A stretch of DNA of 64,000 nucleotides from Mermis nigrescens (lineage: Eukaryota; Nematoda; Enoplea; Mermithida; Mermithidae). Positions 25,511-36,908 of the stretch are shown here, one piece after another; position 1 is the stretch's first letter; each line of letters starts with the position of its first letter. Below the pieces are notes generated by a model. The model had not been told where the DNA came from. It worked only from the letters and a program-made list of their open reading frames with translations, and ran no database searches. The DNA is taken from positions 518,679 to 582,678 of the forward strand of contig JAVLUZ010000507.1 of NCBI GenBank assembly GCA_036768485.1, given 5' to 3'. The position numbers were made by a program, and so were the translations under genes.

Positions 25511-25637
25511 TGGCAAAATTTAGGGTTTGGGTAAAACCCGGCAACGGAAACGGAAACGATGTTTAAAAGCCGAAAATGGAAACGATCCAAAGCGGCGGAA
25601 CCGGGCTTCTCCAAGTAGGGCACATCGGGAACAACAC

Positions 25638-25907
25638 CACACATGTGCGTGGGGGCAAGGTTTGGGGTATGCACCCCCAGAAGTTGAAATTCCCCCTTCG
25701 AAATCAGAATACCCCCCAGAAAAGAATTTTTTGCTTTTTTAGCAATTTTTGATGCCATTGGATAGTGTTTGATGAGAAACGTCGAAAAATGGTGTTTTTT
25801 CGCCATACGACCACTTTTAAGACCTTTTTTGACCTTTGAAAATTTTTCATCCCCTCCCTAGAGATTTTTTCACCCCTCCCCCAGAATTTCGGTGCTGCCC
25901 ACCTATG
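25638..25907 (-). mobile_element. F1 element in the 182-bp tandem array
   Basis: Starts CACACATGTGCGTGG, ends CTGCCCACCTATG. Right flank GTCAACAC; left flank AACAACAC. The same 8 bases occur uninterrupted in neighbouring tandem units (GGGTCAACACCC). Confidence 0.8.
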
Positions 25908-26464
25908 GTCAACACCCTCCAACACCGTCTCCGGCAAAATTTTATGGGGGTTTAGGGTTTAGTTTAAGTGGGGTTTAGGGGCTCGGAAACAGGGTACCCG
26001 ATTATTCATAAATGTAGCAGACCCCCGGTTCCGTCGGGGGTTTCTTTGTCCTGGGGCACTCCAAAGTGCCAGAACCGGGGTTCAGCAAATGGAGCACAAC
26101 AGGGTCAACACCCCAAAGTGGTCACGGGAAAATTCCTCTCACTGAAGGGGAGTTTAGGGGCTCAGAAATGGAGTACTAAATTATTCACATGAGAAGCTGA
26201 CCCCGCTTCTGTTGGGGATTTCTCCGCCCTAAGGGCAGTCCAAAATGCCAGAACCGGGGTTCTTCAAGTAGGGCCCATCAGGGTCAACACCCTTAACCCC
26301 GTTTCCGGCAAAATTTCGCTCAATGAAGAAGTTTTAGGGGCTCATAAACGGGGTACCCCATTACTGATAGCTGACCCCGGTTCCGTCAGGGGTTTCTCCG
26401 CCCTGGATGCAGTTCAAAGTGCTGGAACCGTGGTTCCGCAAGTAGGACCCATCAGGGTCAACAC

Positions 26465-26741
26465 CACTGCTGGGCGTGGGGGTTTGGGTGGTAGTGCACC
26501 CCCCAGAAACGAAAATACCCCCCCCCCATAAATTGAAATACACCCCGCCCCAGAATTCAATTTTTAAATTTTTAAGAATTTTTTGGTTTTTTTCTCAATT
26601 TTTTGATGCCAATAGATAGTGCTCAATGAGAAACATCGAAAAATGGTGTTTTTTCGCCATACCCCCACTTTTAAGGCCATTTTTTTATTTTGAAATATCT
26701 TGCAACCCCATCCGCCAGAACGTTATTGCTGCCCACGTATG
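26465..26741 (-). mobile_element. F1 element with perfect 8-bp duplication
   Basis: Starts CACTGCTGGGCGTGGG, ends GCCCACGTATG. GTCAACAC on both sides (26457-26464, 26742-26749), within a tandem unit whose other copies show the empty site. Confidence 0.9.
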
Positions 26742-26982
26742 GTCAACACCCGCAACCTGGTTTCCGGCAAAATTTTGCTCACAGAAGAGGGTTTAAGGCT
26801 TCAGAAACGGGGTACCCCATTATTCATGTATGCAGCTGACCCCGCTTCCATCAGGAGGTTTTTCCGCCCTGGCTGGGAGCAGTCCAAAGTGCCAAACCCG
26901 GGGTTCCGCAAGTAGGACACATCAGGGTCAATACCCCAACCTCGTTTCCGGCAAAATTTCTCTCACATACCAACCAACCCCC

Positions 26983-27266
26983 CACACCTGGGCGTGGGGG
27001 TTGGGTGATATGCACCCCCCCCCCCCGAGAAACGAAAATACCCTCCCCCCATAAATTGAAATACACCCCGCCCCAGAATTCAATTTTTAAATTTTTAAGA
27101 ATTTTTTGGTTTTTTTCTCAATTTTTTGATGCCAATAGATAGTGCTCAATGAGAAACGTCGAAAAATAGTGTTTTTTCGCCATACCACCACTTTTAAGGC
27201 CATTTTTTGACTTTTGACATATCTTGCAACCCCCATCCCCCAGAACGTTATTGCTGCCAACGTATG
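26983..27266 (-). mobile_element. F1 element, copied together with its flank
   Basis: Nearly identical to 26465-26741 over the core, and followed by the same GTCAACACCCGCAACCTGG. The left flank differs (CCAACCAACCCCC). Best explained as duplication of element plus right flank rather than a fresh insertion. Confidence 0.75.
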
Positions 27267-27655
27267 GTCAACACCCGCAACCTGGTTTCCGGCAAAATTT
27301 TGCTCACAGAAGGGGGTTTAAGGCTTCAGGAATCGGGGTACCCCATTATTCATGTATGCAGCTGACCCCGCTGCCATCAGAGGTTTTTCCGCCCTGGGAG
27401 CAGTCCAAAGTGCCAAACCCGGGGTTCCGCAAGTAGGACACATCAGGGTCAATACCCGAACCTCGTTTCCGGCAAAATTTCTCTCACTGAGGGCGTTTTA
27501 GAGGCTCAGAAACGGGTTACCCAATTTTTCGTGTGATATAAATTTTCATTTTTGACCTTCATTTTGTCTCATTTCAGAGAATTTCCCATTTTTCCATTCT
27601 GGGATGGGATGTGTGCCCTCACACCCCCGTGCATGTCTTGTTTAATCCTTAGATG

Positions 27656-27923
27656 CACACCTGGGCGTGGGGATTACGGGTATAGGGGTATGCACTCACC
27701 CTCCCCCGAGAAACTAAAATACTCCCCCAAAAAAAAACCAAAATACCTCCCAATATTCAATTTTAGAATGTTTTTCTTTTTCGCAATTTTTTGATGCCAA
27801 TGGATAGTGCTCGATGAGAAACGTTGAAAAATGATGTTTTTTCGCCATACCACAATTTTTAAGATAATTTTTTGACCTTTGAAAAATCTTACATCCCCCA
27901 GAATTTTGGTGCTGCCCACGTAT
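27656..27923 (-). mobile_element. F1 element
   Basis: Starts CACACCTGGGCGTGGG, ends GCTGCCCACGTAT. Flanks CCTTAGAT and CCTTATAC are similar. Confidence 0.75.
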
Positions 27924-28701
27924 CCTTATACGCACGTATGGCCGATCTGACAGGAGGGTCAGCCGGTCGGTATTATCGCAGCACGTCTCCACCTTCGGAA
28001 AAGTGTATCATCGAACAATGTTTTTCTGCGACAGTCGTTGATCATTGTCATATTTGATACACCGATGACGAATTACAATGTCGTTTTTAACAAAAACGCG
28101 TATTCTAATTATATGTGCAGATTTCTGCAATTTTTTCAATTTGAAATTAAGCATGACCGGTTGTGGATTGATTGGATCAGCTGATTACGAAAATAATAAA
28201 CATTTTTAATAGAAAGGCGGCTATTATTATTACACTTCCTTTCTAATTTTTAAATATTGTTATATTTTTACTTATTTCTTTTATGTTCCTTCATTATCGA
28301 GAGTTAGTTACGTGCATTTATATTGATGCCAACGCATTAATTAAGCCTGAGATAAATGGAGCAATTTTAGCCCCATCAAGAGGTAATGCTAAGATGGCTT
28401 TAGATTTATGTATGTTATTCTACACTTTCTGATCAATTATTGAGCACTTTTAAGGGAAATATTCAATTTTAATCCATTTTCGTTCTTCATTTTGCCTTTT
28501 TTCCAGAACGTTTTTACATTTTCCCATGCTGTATAGGGAGTTTTAGAGTTTGGACCACACTTGGGTGTATGGGGTCTAGTTGAAACTTCTTCTACCCGAG
28601 AATCCGGCGGACCGCCCGCCCTCAAAATCGATAAACCTTTAGAATTATATTTTCGGTGCTATTTTCGGCAATTTTACCCCCATTGGGTCCCGCAGAACCT
28701 G
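27924..28701. other. No recognised gene
   Basis: AT-rich sequence; no exon or element end identified. Confidence 0.4.
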
Positions 28702-29570
28702 GTTGCTACTAGTTTTGTAAAAGATAAGGATTTTTCGCAAGATTTAAGATAGAGATAAAATTAAAATTTTAAAATAAAGATAAAGATAAAGATAAAAAAT
28801 TAAGAAAGATAAAGATGAAGATAATTTGCAAGATAAAGGAACCAAAAAGATAAAGATTAAGATAAAGTGTAAATATGGTCGCCTGGACCGAGGAGAATGG
28901 TGTATGTGAAGTGCAATAAACGAGAGAGGGTGATGCAAAGCAGCCAACTGAAAGCCCTAACTTTTACACCTGAAGTCAAATAGGTGATAAGCATTTAGCA
29001 CACATAATTGTAGGTTCGGGGATTTACCCATGGTATCTGACTGATCCACGTACTACTACTACTGACTGACAGCAAGTCACTTCTTTCTTTTCACAAGCAT
29101 CAAAACCCCTGCTCTGTGCGCCTGTACAAAGTACCTAGTCGCAACAGTTATTGATTTTTTATAACTTCTCTATTTTTTACTAGGCTTAGACTTAGATTAA
29201 CGTGGTTGCTAGTACTCCTGCTTATATCGGTATCACTCGCGCTTACTTAGGTATCAGTTTGGGCCGCGCACCGTAGGGTTTAAACACTCGGTTTCTTTTC
29301 TTTTCTTGTATTACAGTAAAACTTGAATGCGTTTAAATGTATCTCACGTCAAACCTGCATTCTGGATTACGTGCTAATTTATGTACATACTTTATCTTTT
29401 TTTAGCAAGATAAATTTTCATCAAAAAGATATGGCCTGTGAAATTTTCCAAAGGATAAATAATAAAATAGAGATAAAATAATGAAATCGTCAAGATAAAG
29501 ACAAAGATATCTCTATCTTTGACTTGCTAAAAAGATAAAGATTGATATGTCTTTTACAACACTAGCTGTT
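28702..29570. mobile_element. TIR element with AAGATAAAGAT arrays
   Basis: Left end CTAGTTTTGTAAAAGA, right end the inverted TCTTTTACAACACTAG. Dense GATAAAGATAAAGAT motifs lie within 170 bp of each end (28740-28870 and 29390-29545). No coding sequence. A half copy sits inverted at 24970-25366. Confidence 0.65.
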
Positions 29571-30155
29571 GCGTTTTTTCATCCCTAGCTCAATGTAACA
29601 TTTTATTTGTCTATCTATAAATAGTTTAAGAAATATACTTTAGTCCCCAAAATCAGGTCAGCTACACGCGTGCCAGTTTTATGGTTCTGCCTAGACATCA
29701 ACTTTATCGACAATAGTCAAAAATCGGTTGGAAAATTTGTAATGCATGTGCAAAACTGCTTTTTTCGCCTCAACTTTTTTCAACATTTTTCGAGAAAATT
29801 TTTAAATTTTCGACAATAGTGCGATAAAATCAATAAATTCTTTGACTTTAACGACAATCTAGCGCGAAGCGCCGAAAAATTCACGAAATATAGGCGAAAG
29901 GACGCTTAGAAACTCGAATTTACTGCTCCGATTTCGTGTACGAGTATTTCAACATTTAGTGTAGCTTCGAAGTCGGAATGGAAGAAAAAGTGTGGTGACA
30001 TAGCTGTTTAAAAATCATCGCAAATTACATATAAATTCTTCATCTCGCCAACTATGTTGTATTGTACCTTGGGCCAGTGGGAATTTGAGCGGTGGCACTC
30101 GGCGCCCCCTGTTTCATCCGCTCCTGCCATTGAATTATTGTGTTGTTCAGCTACA
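29571..30155. other. No recognised gene
   Basis: AT-rich. It contains GCGAAGCGCCGAAAA (near 29866), a motif recurring in other non-coding stretches of the window. Confidence 0.4.
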
Positions 30156-30323
30156 TATAGTCAGTTTCACACAAGTTTGGGCATAAATTTCAAAACTATG
30201 TCCGGCAAAAAGCCGACAGATTGCGATTATAGCATAGATTTGATGTTTGATTATCGTAATCCGTCAGCATACTTTCGAAAAAATTCTTAAAATTTTGGCT
30301 CAAGTTATGTGAAACAGACTATA
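30156..30323. mobile_element. Small TIR element (TATAGTCTGTTTCA-type ends), internal type 3
   Basis: Ends TATAGTCAGTTTCACACAA and GTTATGTGAAACAGACTATA. The interior (CCGACAGATTGCG, ATTTGATGTTTGATTATCGTAA) is shared with 54238-54512. Confidence 0.75.
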
Positions 30324-30714
30324 ATCTGCTGATTGAATTAAGCACCAGATTGGCACAATACGATATGAATAGTGAATAAATATTATTTTCGTTCTAACGA
30401 TGATGAAATCTACTATCGTTTTTATTGTTTGCGAGTAGTTTTTGCAACTATAAAACTAAAGAATAGTAAATCGCTTGCCTTCCCATAAGATATTCAAACA
30501 CATATTTCATGGGAGAGCAGGAAATCATGCCGCAGGGGTGAGTCAGGTCAAGTCCAAAAAGAGTCAATTGCTCTGCTCATAAGTGAACAGATATCATCAA
30601 AATTATGTCATAATTTTCATTAAAAATATATGAAAGAATCCGAATTGTGAATAAAAATTTGAAAGGCAAGTCTATTAGAACAGCTTTTCTTAGAAAAACA
30701 TGGCAGTTAAAAAT

Positions 30715-30935
30715 TTTCGGGACGTCGTCGACGTCGTCTCAGAGACAGTCGTTGACAAAGACGAGTACGATCCTTCCTTTGTTTCCTTCGTCTCATCGTG
30801 GATGAGACGATGATGTGGTCCTCTGGTCGACGTGTCGACGTGGACGAGGACGATACTTGCTTTGTTTCAATCGAGCGATCGTCGACGAGACGATGATGTG
30901 TCCATCGTCGACGAAGACGATAACGATGCATTTTT
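30715..30935. repeat. GACG-rich minisatellite
   Basis: Repeated CGTCGAC and GAGACGATGATGTG blocks, the latter occurring twice about 95 bp apart. The Arg/Ser-rich open frame on the minus strand (31114-30707) is an artefact of this composition. Confidence 0.75.
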
Positions 30936-30959
30936 GAGACAATTTGCCGGCCCTGCCTC

Positions 30960-31170
30960 GGACATTTAGAGGGGTATAGACCAAAGATGCAAAGCATGGC
31001 AAATTTGAAAAGCGGTCGGCCAATCTGAGAGAGGGTAAAAATTGAGCTTTTTCGATCAAAAATTACCTCAAAAACGGTAAACATGCTTCTAGCGTTAAAA
31101 TTACTTTGTTCCATATTTTTTGGTCATTTTCGAGCAGTTTTGAAGAAAATTTTTAATTTTCATTCACGAT
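30960..31170. repeat. Dispersed repeat F4
   Basis: AAAGATGCAAAGCATGGC, GGGTAAAAATTGAGCTTTTT and TTTTGAAGAAAATTTTTAATT also occur in order at 39640-39830. Confidence 0.55.
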
Positions 31171-31325
31171 ATCGTTGAGCTAATCACGCCAAGATGGTCG
31201 TATTATGCATGTGCCTTAGATTTAAGTTAAGTGAACTGTTGGAGCGAGAAGCCCTCGTTAAATAAAATTAAAATCTAATCATTATTTAATTAAAGCGATA
31301 ATTAAGTGACTAAATGCGTCAGAAC

Positions 31326-31534
31326 CATAGGTTAGCAGCACCAAAATTCTGGGAAGGGGCTGCTAGAAAGGTCAAAAGATGGTCTTAAAAATAGTTGCGG
31401 CTAAAAAACACTGTTTTTCAACAAAAATTTGCGTAGAAAACGAGATATTTTAAAGATTGAATCCAATGGGTAGGTATCTTGAATTCTGGGGGGGGGTCTT
31501 CTGGGGGTTGCATATAATCCCACGCCCACGGGTG
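31326..31534 (+). mobile_element. F1 element with perfect 8-bp duplication
   Basis: Starts CATAGGTTAGCAGCACC, ends CACGCCCACGGGTG. GTCAGAAC on both sides (31318-31325, 31535-31542). Confidence 0.85.
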
Positions 31535-31789
31535 GTCAGAACTGCATACGTAGGAAGAGCAAAGATCTGTGACTATCTCTAGCTTTACACCCGCAGCAAA
31601 ACACCTCATTTGTGTATTGAAATTAAAATTCTTTATTGAAGAAGCTTAGAGATTAAAACAACTTGATTGGAAGGTTGTCAAGTGATCAAGTTTCTACTAT
31701 GAATAAAATGAAATAAAAATAGAATAAGAAATGAACTTATAGCTAAATAAGTAAAATATCAAAGGAAATGTTAAATTAATCATATGTAA

Positions 31790-31925
31790 GTTAGATATCA
31801 AAACAATAATAAATGAATAGATAATAAACGAATAAATGAATATATAAACAAATAAACATATAAATAAATAAATAAATAATTGACAAATAAATAATAAATA
31901 AAAAATAAATAAATAAATAAATAAG
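31790..31925. repeat. AAAT/ATAA microsatellite
   Basis: Imperfect ATAAATAAATA tract upstream of the P450 promoter region. Confidence 0.85.
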
Positions 31926-32149
31926 ATTGCTTTTCAAAGGTATCATAAAGTAGAATTATAAAGATGGTCTGTTCAAAAAAAATAATCGGTGAATCTCCCT
32001 CAATTCTAATCAAAAAATCGATCGTTCGTTTGCATCTGTCAATCGAATATTTTTGCTCAAAAAGCAAGTGTTAAAATATCAAATTTTGGAATTATTAATG
32101 ACTACGCGAATTCTATTTAGGTAAACATTCTGTCAATTAAGATAACTGA

Positions 32150-32214
32150 TGACGTCATAAAGTAACCTGTTCATATACTAAGAGTAACGACATCGTGCGT
32201 GCATGCGGTATAAG
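32150..32214 (+). promoter_or_regulatory. Candidate promoter of the P450 gene (CRE-like site and TATA)
   Basis: TGACGTCA (32150-32157), a full CRE palindrome, lies 158 bases before the ATG. GCATGCGGTATAAG (32201-32214) lies 94 bases before it. A similar GCATGCATGTATAAG precedes the third copy's ATG at 62516, suggesting a shared core promoter. Inferred from position and resemblance only. Confidence 0.4.
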
Positions 32215-32307
32215 AAGTAGTGTGTAAGGAAGAGCAAGGCATCATTGACTGCTTTGCCTCACCTGCCACCAGTCCGTTTCTTTAATTGGTTGATAATCTG
32301 AGGAAAA

Positions 32308-35300
32308 ATGATCCTTTTATTCACGATCCTAATTCTCCTCTTCGTGCACTTATTTTACTGCGTTTGGTAAGGATTCTTTGCAGAAATAGCAACATCAGTA
32401 ATCTCAGAATAGAAAGTACATTATTTAAAAAACATTGCTAACCAAAATTTTTTCTAAAGATATATTACATATTCTTTTACGGCATATTATGCACTGATTT
32501 TTTATCTCTTTAGGATACATTTATTAAACTCTTTAGGAAACGAATGCTAAATTATCGATTGCGATCTAGCATGGGCTTACGTGGACCCAAAGTAGACTTT
32601 CTCTACGGTAACATGAAAGAAATATTTGAGTCGGAAGTGAGTATTTACAGCATTTATTTAGCGATTTCGCGGCATTAACTTATCGTATTCCTTACTGTCA
32701 CTTTATGCTAATTATGAATCAGTTTCTGTACTATGTATAAAGATATTCTAATTTGTCAACTTACAGCCTACAAAAATTCGTGGGAATCGTGCTCCGAAAA
32801 GTGATCAAAGTAACAAGTTTTCAATGAAAGTTTTCTTAAAACCATGTTTTGATGCAATTCTGACTCTAAAAGCTTCTTGGCTGACCCTCAGACCGGCGGG
32901 TCCCATATTAGCCAATGGTATAAAACGACTTTTATATTTTGGCAGAAATTTAACCGATTTAGAAATGAAAGGCCTGCAACCCCTTCTATAAATCTGTTAG
33001 ACGAAACCGGCATATGTGAACGTATTTACATTGTTCAAAAATTTAGCTGCACTAGAAAAATTTATACAAAATGCGGAGCGAATCTGATAAAAATTTTAGA
33101 AGCTCTGATTAGGTCGAAGCGACTTGGAAGCATACGTGGGCAGCAAGAAAACTCTGGAGGGTGCAAGATTTTTTGAAGGTCAAAAAATGGCCTTTAAAAT
33201 GGTGGTATGGCGATAAAAACACCATTTTTCGACGTTTCTCATCAAGCACTATCCTTTGGCATCAAAAAATTGCGGAAAAAACGAAAAAATTTTCAAAAAT
33301 TGAATTCTGGGGGGTATTTTGATTTCTGGGGGGTATTTTGGTTTCTGGGGGTGCATACCCTCCGAACCCCCACGCCCAGGTGTGCTTGGAAGTGCCTTCA
33401 GGGAAGCAGTGAAGATTATTAGGGATCCTGCTAGTTTTAACAAATCGCATATGAAATCCAAAAATCTCCGTTCTTGATTACGTTTACAGGGAAAGATGTA
33501 AATGACCTTGAGTTTTTGGTAAAAAATCCAATAACAAGTTTGTGGTCCATACGTCGGAAACGGAATATATATATCACATGTTACGGGTGCGAATCAAGTA
33601 TACACCTGCGTACCTAAGACGCTCTACATCTATTTAATTAAGAATGTTTACGCTCTTTTTGACCGAAAAAAGATTTTTTTGAAAAAATAAACTTAACGTT
33701 AATTGTAATATCTCGGAAGGGATACCTGTAATGATCACACCGTATTATTAGCACATGAACGGTGAAACATTGGACACAGAATGCGGATCAGAACAATTAA
33801 CAAAACCTCTCTTGACCATTGTGTGAATTTTATTGCAAAATTACAATTGAATTCCTTTATTTAAGTATAAAGATCAACCGATGTTGATCCTGAACGATTG
33901 GCGAAAGCAATACGGAGATGTGTTTGGGTAAATAAATGCTTCACACGCAAACTAAATTTTCTAATTACGGTGGGAATATCTGATTATTCCAAAAATGAAG
34001 CCAAAATTGAAATCGTCTCTTCGATCGCTTAGACGTTAAGGCCCGTTTTCATGAAAGCGTATAAGCGCTAATACCGTATTAGGGTGACCAAGTATTAGCG
34101 TTACTACGGAGTAAAATCCTACTCCGTATTCCTGAAGGCGTATTAGTGTACTCCGGAGTAAGCGTTACTCCGTATTCATGAAAGCGTATTAGGCTAATAC
34201 GAAGTAACAGTTGACCGTATTTACTACCAGTTTTGAAACCTGCAAATAGGAGGATTAGAAGGGAACATAGGCGATCGAAACCTTGCGTTTTTTTCTCGTT
34301 TGTTCATAAACAAATGGATCTGCTATCTTTGTTTGACGTAATTGATAATTTAAATGACGAACGTGATCTGAATATATCTAAAATAGGTCGACGAATGAAG
34401 GATTTTTTGAATCCTTTCTTCCTATACGATTGACGAAGCATTTAGACTTTGATATAGACTGAAGGCTACTGCTCAAGAATTGATTGGCTTACTGGAAGAG
34501 ACAACTAAAAACCCAACTTTGCGACATAATTCGGTACCCCCATATATGCGAAGTAATTTCATTTTCTTAAACCAAAACGGAACTTTAATTTCTGAAAACA
34601 TTCATGTAATCTATTTAAATCTGATAATATTACGAAAACGAGGCGAAATAGAAAATCTGTTGAATAGAACTATCTTCAATCGATGGAGCATGGTTCAATT
34701 TCCGTATTTTTGTCTGATAACAAAATTTCTTTGCTTCTGCTACTTCATTTTCTGTCTTGTAGTATGCCATTTTAGCCACGTGCTCCTCTTTCATAATATC
34801 TCTTTGCAATGCCAGCAATTCAACTCTTGCAGTGCTTCCTTGTGAAGTTGTAGTATCAGAAGTTGATTGGATTGCTGCTAACCGAGCTCTTTCTGGTGTC
34901 TTTGTATCAAAAGTATTTGATTGACTTCCGACCTCTGGCTCATTTACGTCTAACACGTAAAATAAATTACTAAAAGGAAATTGTCCTATTTTATGACGAA
35001 GAAACCAGTATCTATTTATGAGTGCGTTGTATATTTACGATGAATAAAATTTAGATTATGCTGCAGGTATTCTACAATAATTAGGTTGTAGGCTCTTTTT
35101 TACCTCATTGCAAAAAAATGAGTTATGCACATAAGTGGGCAGCACCAGAATTCTGGGGGTGCAGAATTTTTTAAAGGTCAAAAAATGGTCTTAGCCCCCT
35201 TCTCCCCTCCTCCACGCCTATGTGTGATTATGCATTGTTCGCAGGAAAATCTGGATGATCAAATTTCATTTCAATTTTTTGTTAAAGTGAATAATTAACA

Positions 35301-36793
35301 TTTAATCTCATTGCACAGACGATTTCGGTGATTTTCATTAAAACTCTTGACAGTTTTATTTTTTTGAAACGTAAGTAAATATACAAAAATTTTGGGGACC
35401 ATTTTCGTACATAAACAAAGGGACCTTGTACAAAGAAACACTGAGTTCACTTGAAATCGATGTCACTAGCTTGCATAGCAAAAAGTAGATAAAAATACAC
35501 AAATAAATGTGAATTAGTTGTAATATGAATTTCTCAAAATATAAGGTAATGTATCCTAAATTTTCAGTCATACAGAGTTCGAACCTTATATATGTTACGC
35601 ACAAAATTCTTCATCGTTTTATCTGCTAATACGGTATTAGTGGCTCTTACTTCGTAGTAACTAATACTCCACTAATACGCTCTCCTGAATACGGAGTAGC
35701 GCTACTACGGAGTAACACTACTACGGAGTAAAAGGGAGTATTAGTTACTCCGTAGTAAGGTCCTAATACGAAGTAAGCTAATACGCTTTCATGAATACGG
35801 GCTTTAGAGTAGTAAATTTAATATCACATTTTCAATTTAGTGATCATTATAATGCGCGAAATCATTATTTACTCATAATCAGTCGTTATGCGCAATTTTC
35901 GATAAATCTTGACAAATTGTGAAAAATTTGCGTCAAAAATGAAATAGCAATTTGATTAATATTACAGTTACTACTTCGGTCCAAAATTAGCCGTATTCGT
36001 CGCCGATTTGAACAATATAAAGGATATATTAATTCGAAATTTCGACTGTTTCAAAGACCGAATGGTGAGAATTATATTTTTAAATACTTATAATAAATTT
36101 TTTTCTAAATATTTTTAAATACTTATAATAATTTTAAATACTAATAATATATAATAAATGTGCCTATAAGGTAAAATCGTCCGCTTTACATTTTTTCTAG
36201 TCATTTGCGGTTGATGATCCGCATTCCTTGCGTCATAATTTAACGGTATTAAATGGCGAAAAATGGCGAACCATTCGTAACTCAGTTACGCCGGCTTTCA
36301 CCATTAGCAGAAGAAAGCAGGTGACCCCCATACATGACCGTGGGGGAGTTTGGGGGTATGCAACCTCCCAGAAACCTAAATACCCCTCTGGAACCAAAAT
36401 ACCCTCTAAGAATTCAATTTTCTAAATTTTTTGTTTTTCCGCATATTTTTGAAGCTCGATAAGAAACGTTTAAAAATGGTGTTTTTTCGCCATACCACAA
36501 TTTTTGAGGCCATTTTTGACCTTGGAAAAGATCTTGCAACCCCCTAGAAGTTTGGTGCCGCCCACCTATGGTGACCATCACCAATTGTGGGGGTCCGACG
36601 GATCGAAATTGCCAAAAAACACCAAAAAATTAAATTCTGGCTGTCTGTCTATTTTGCGAGGAGGCACGCGAGATTTACGCCCATGTAAGGCGTCCAATGC
36701 ATTATTAATAAATAGTAGATTATATACATATAATCAATAAAAAATCACAAGTAATAAATGATAAAAAATTAAAAAAACGTTGAATAATAGTAG

Positions 36794-36860
<67 letters not shown>

Positions 36861-36867
36861 TTAATAC

Positions 36868-36908
<41 letters not shown>

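Larger units (their letters stand above)
25917..27540. repeat. Tandem array, unit about 182 bp
   Basis: Six partial or complete units marked by GTTTAGGGGCTCAGAAACGG (near 25972, 26151, 26333, 26790, 27318, 27494). Each includes GTACCCCATTATTCATG, a GCTGACCCC block, AACCGGGGTTC and GGGTCAACACC, then CCGGCAAAATTT. The longer spacings are explained by F1 insertions. It is GC-richer than the surroundings. Confidence 0.85.
34039..35803. mobile_element. PIF/Harbinger-type element with inverted ACTACGGAGTA arrays
   Basis: Ends AGGCCCGTTTTCATGAAAGCG and inverted CGCTTTCATGAATACGGGCT. 3-bp duplication TTA (34036-34038, 35804-35806), the TWA type of PIF/Harbinger. Motifs TACTCCGTAGTA / CTAATACG are repeated within 180 bp of each end (34050-34230, 35625-35790). 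The interior has remnants of two convergent proteins (listed separately). It lies in P450 intron 3 and itself carries a small F1 insertion. Confidence 0.85.

Noticed and set aside
25970..27540. Telomere-like array because of TTTAGGG at the start
   Set aside because: TTTAGGG occurs only two or three times; the real period is about 182 bp.
30707..31114. 135-codon Arg/Ser-rich open frame on the minus strand
   Set aside because: It is a by-product of the GACG-rich minisatellite and the F4 repeat; no domain and no start context.
36201..36425. P450 exon 5 reading on past 36320 into VTPIHD
   Set aside because: After 36320 the sequence is an F1 element; the donor GT at 36321 fits and the next exon joins in phase.
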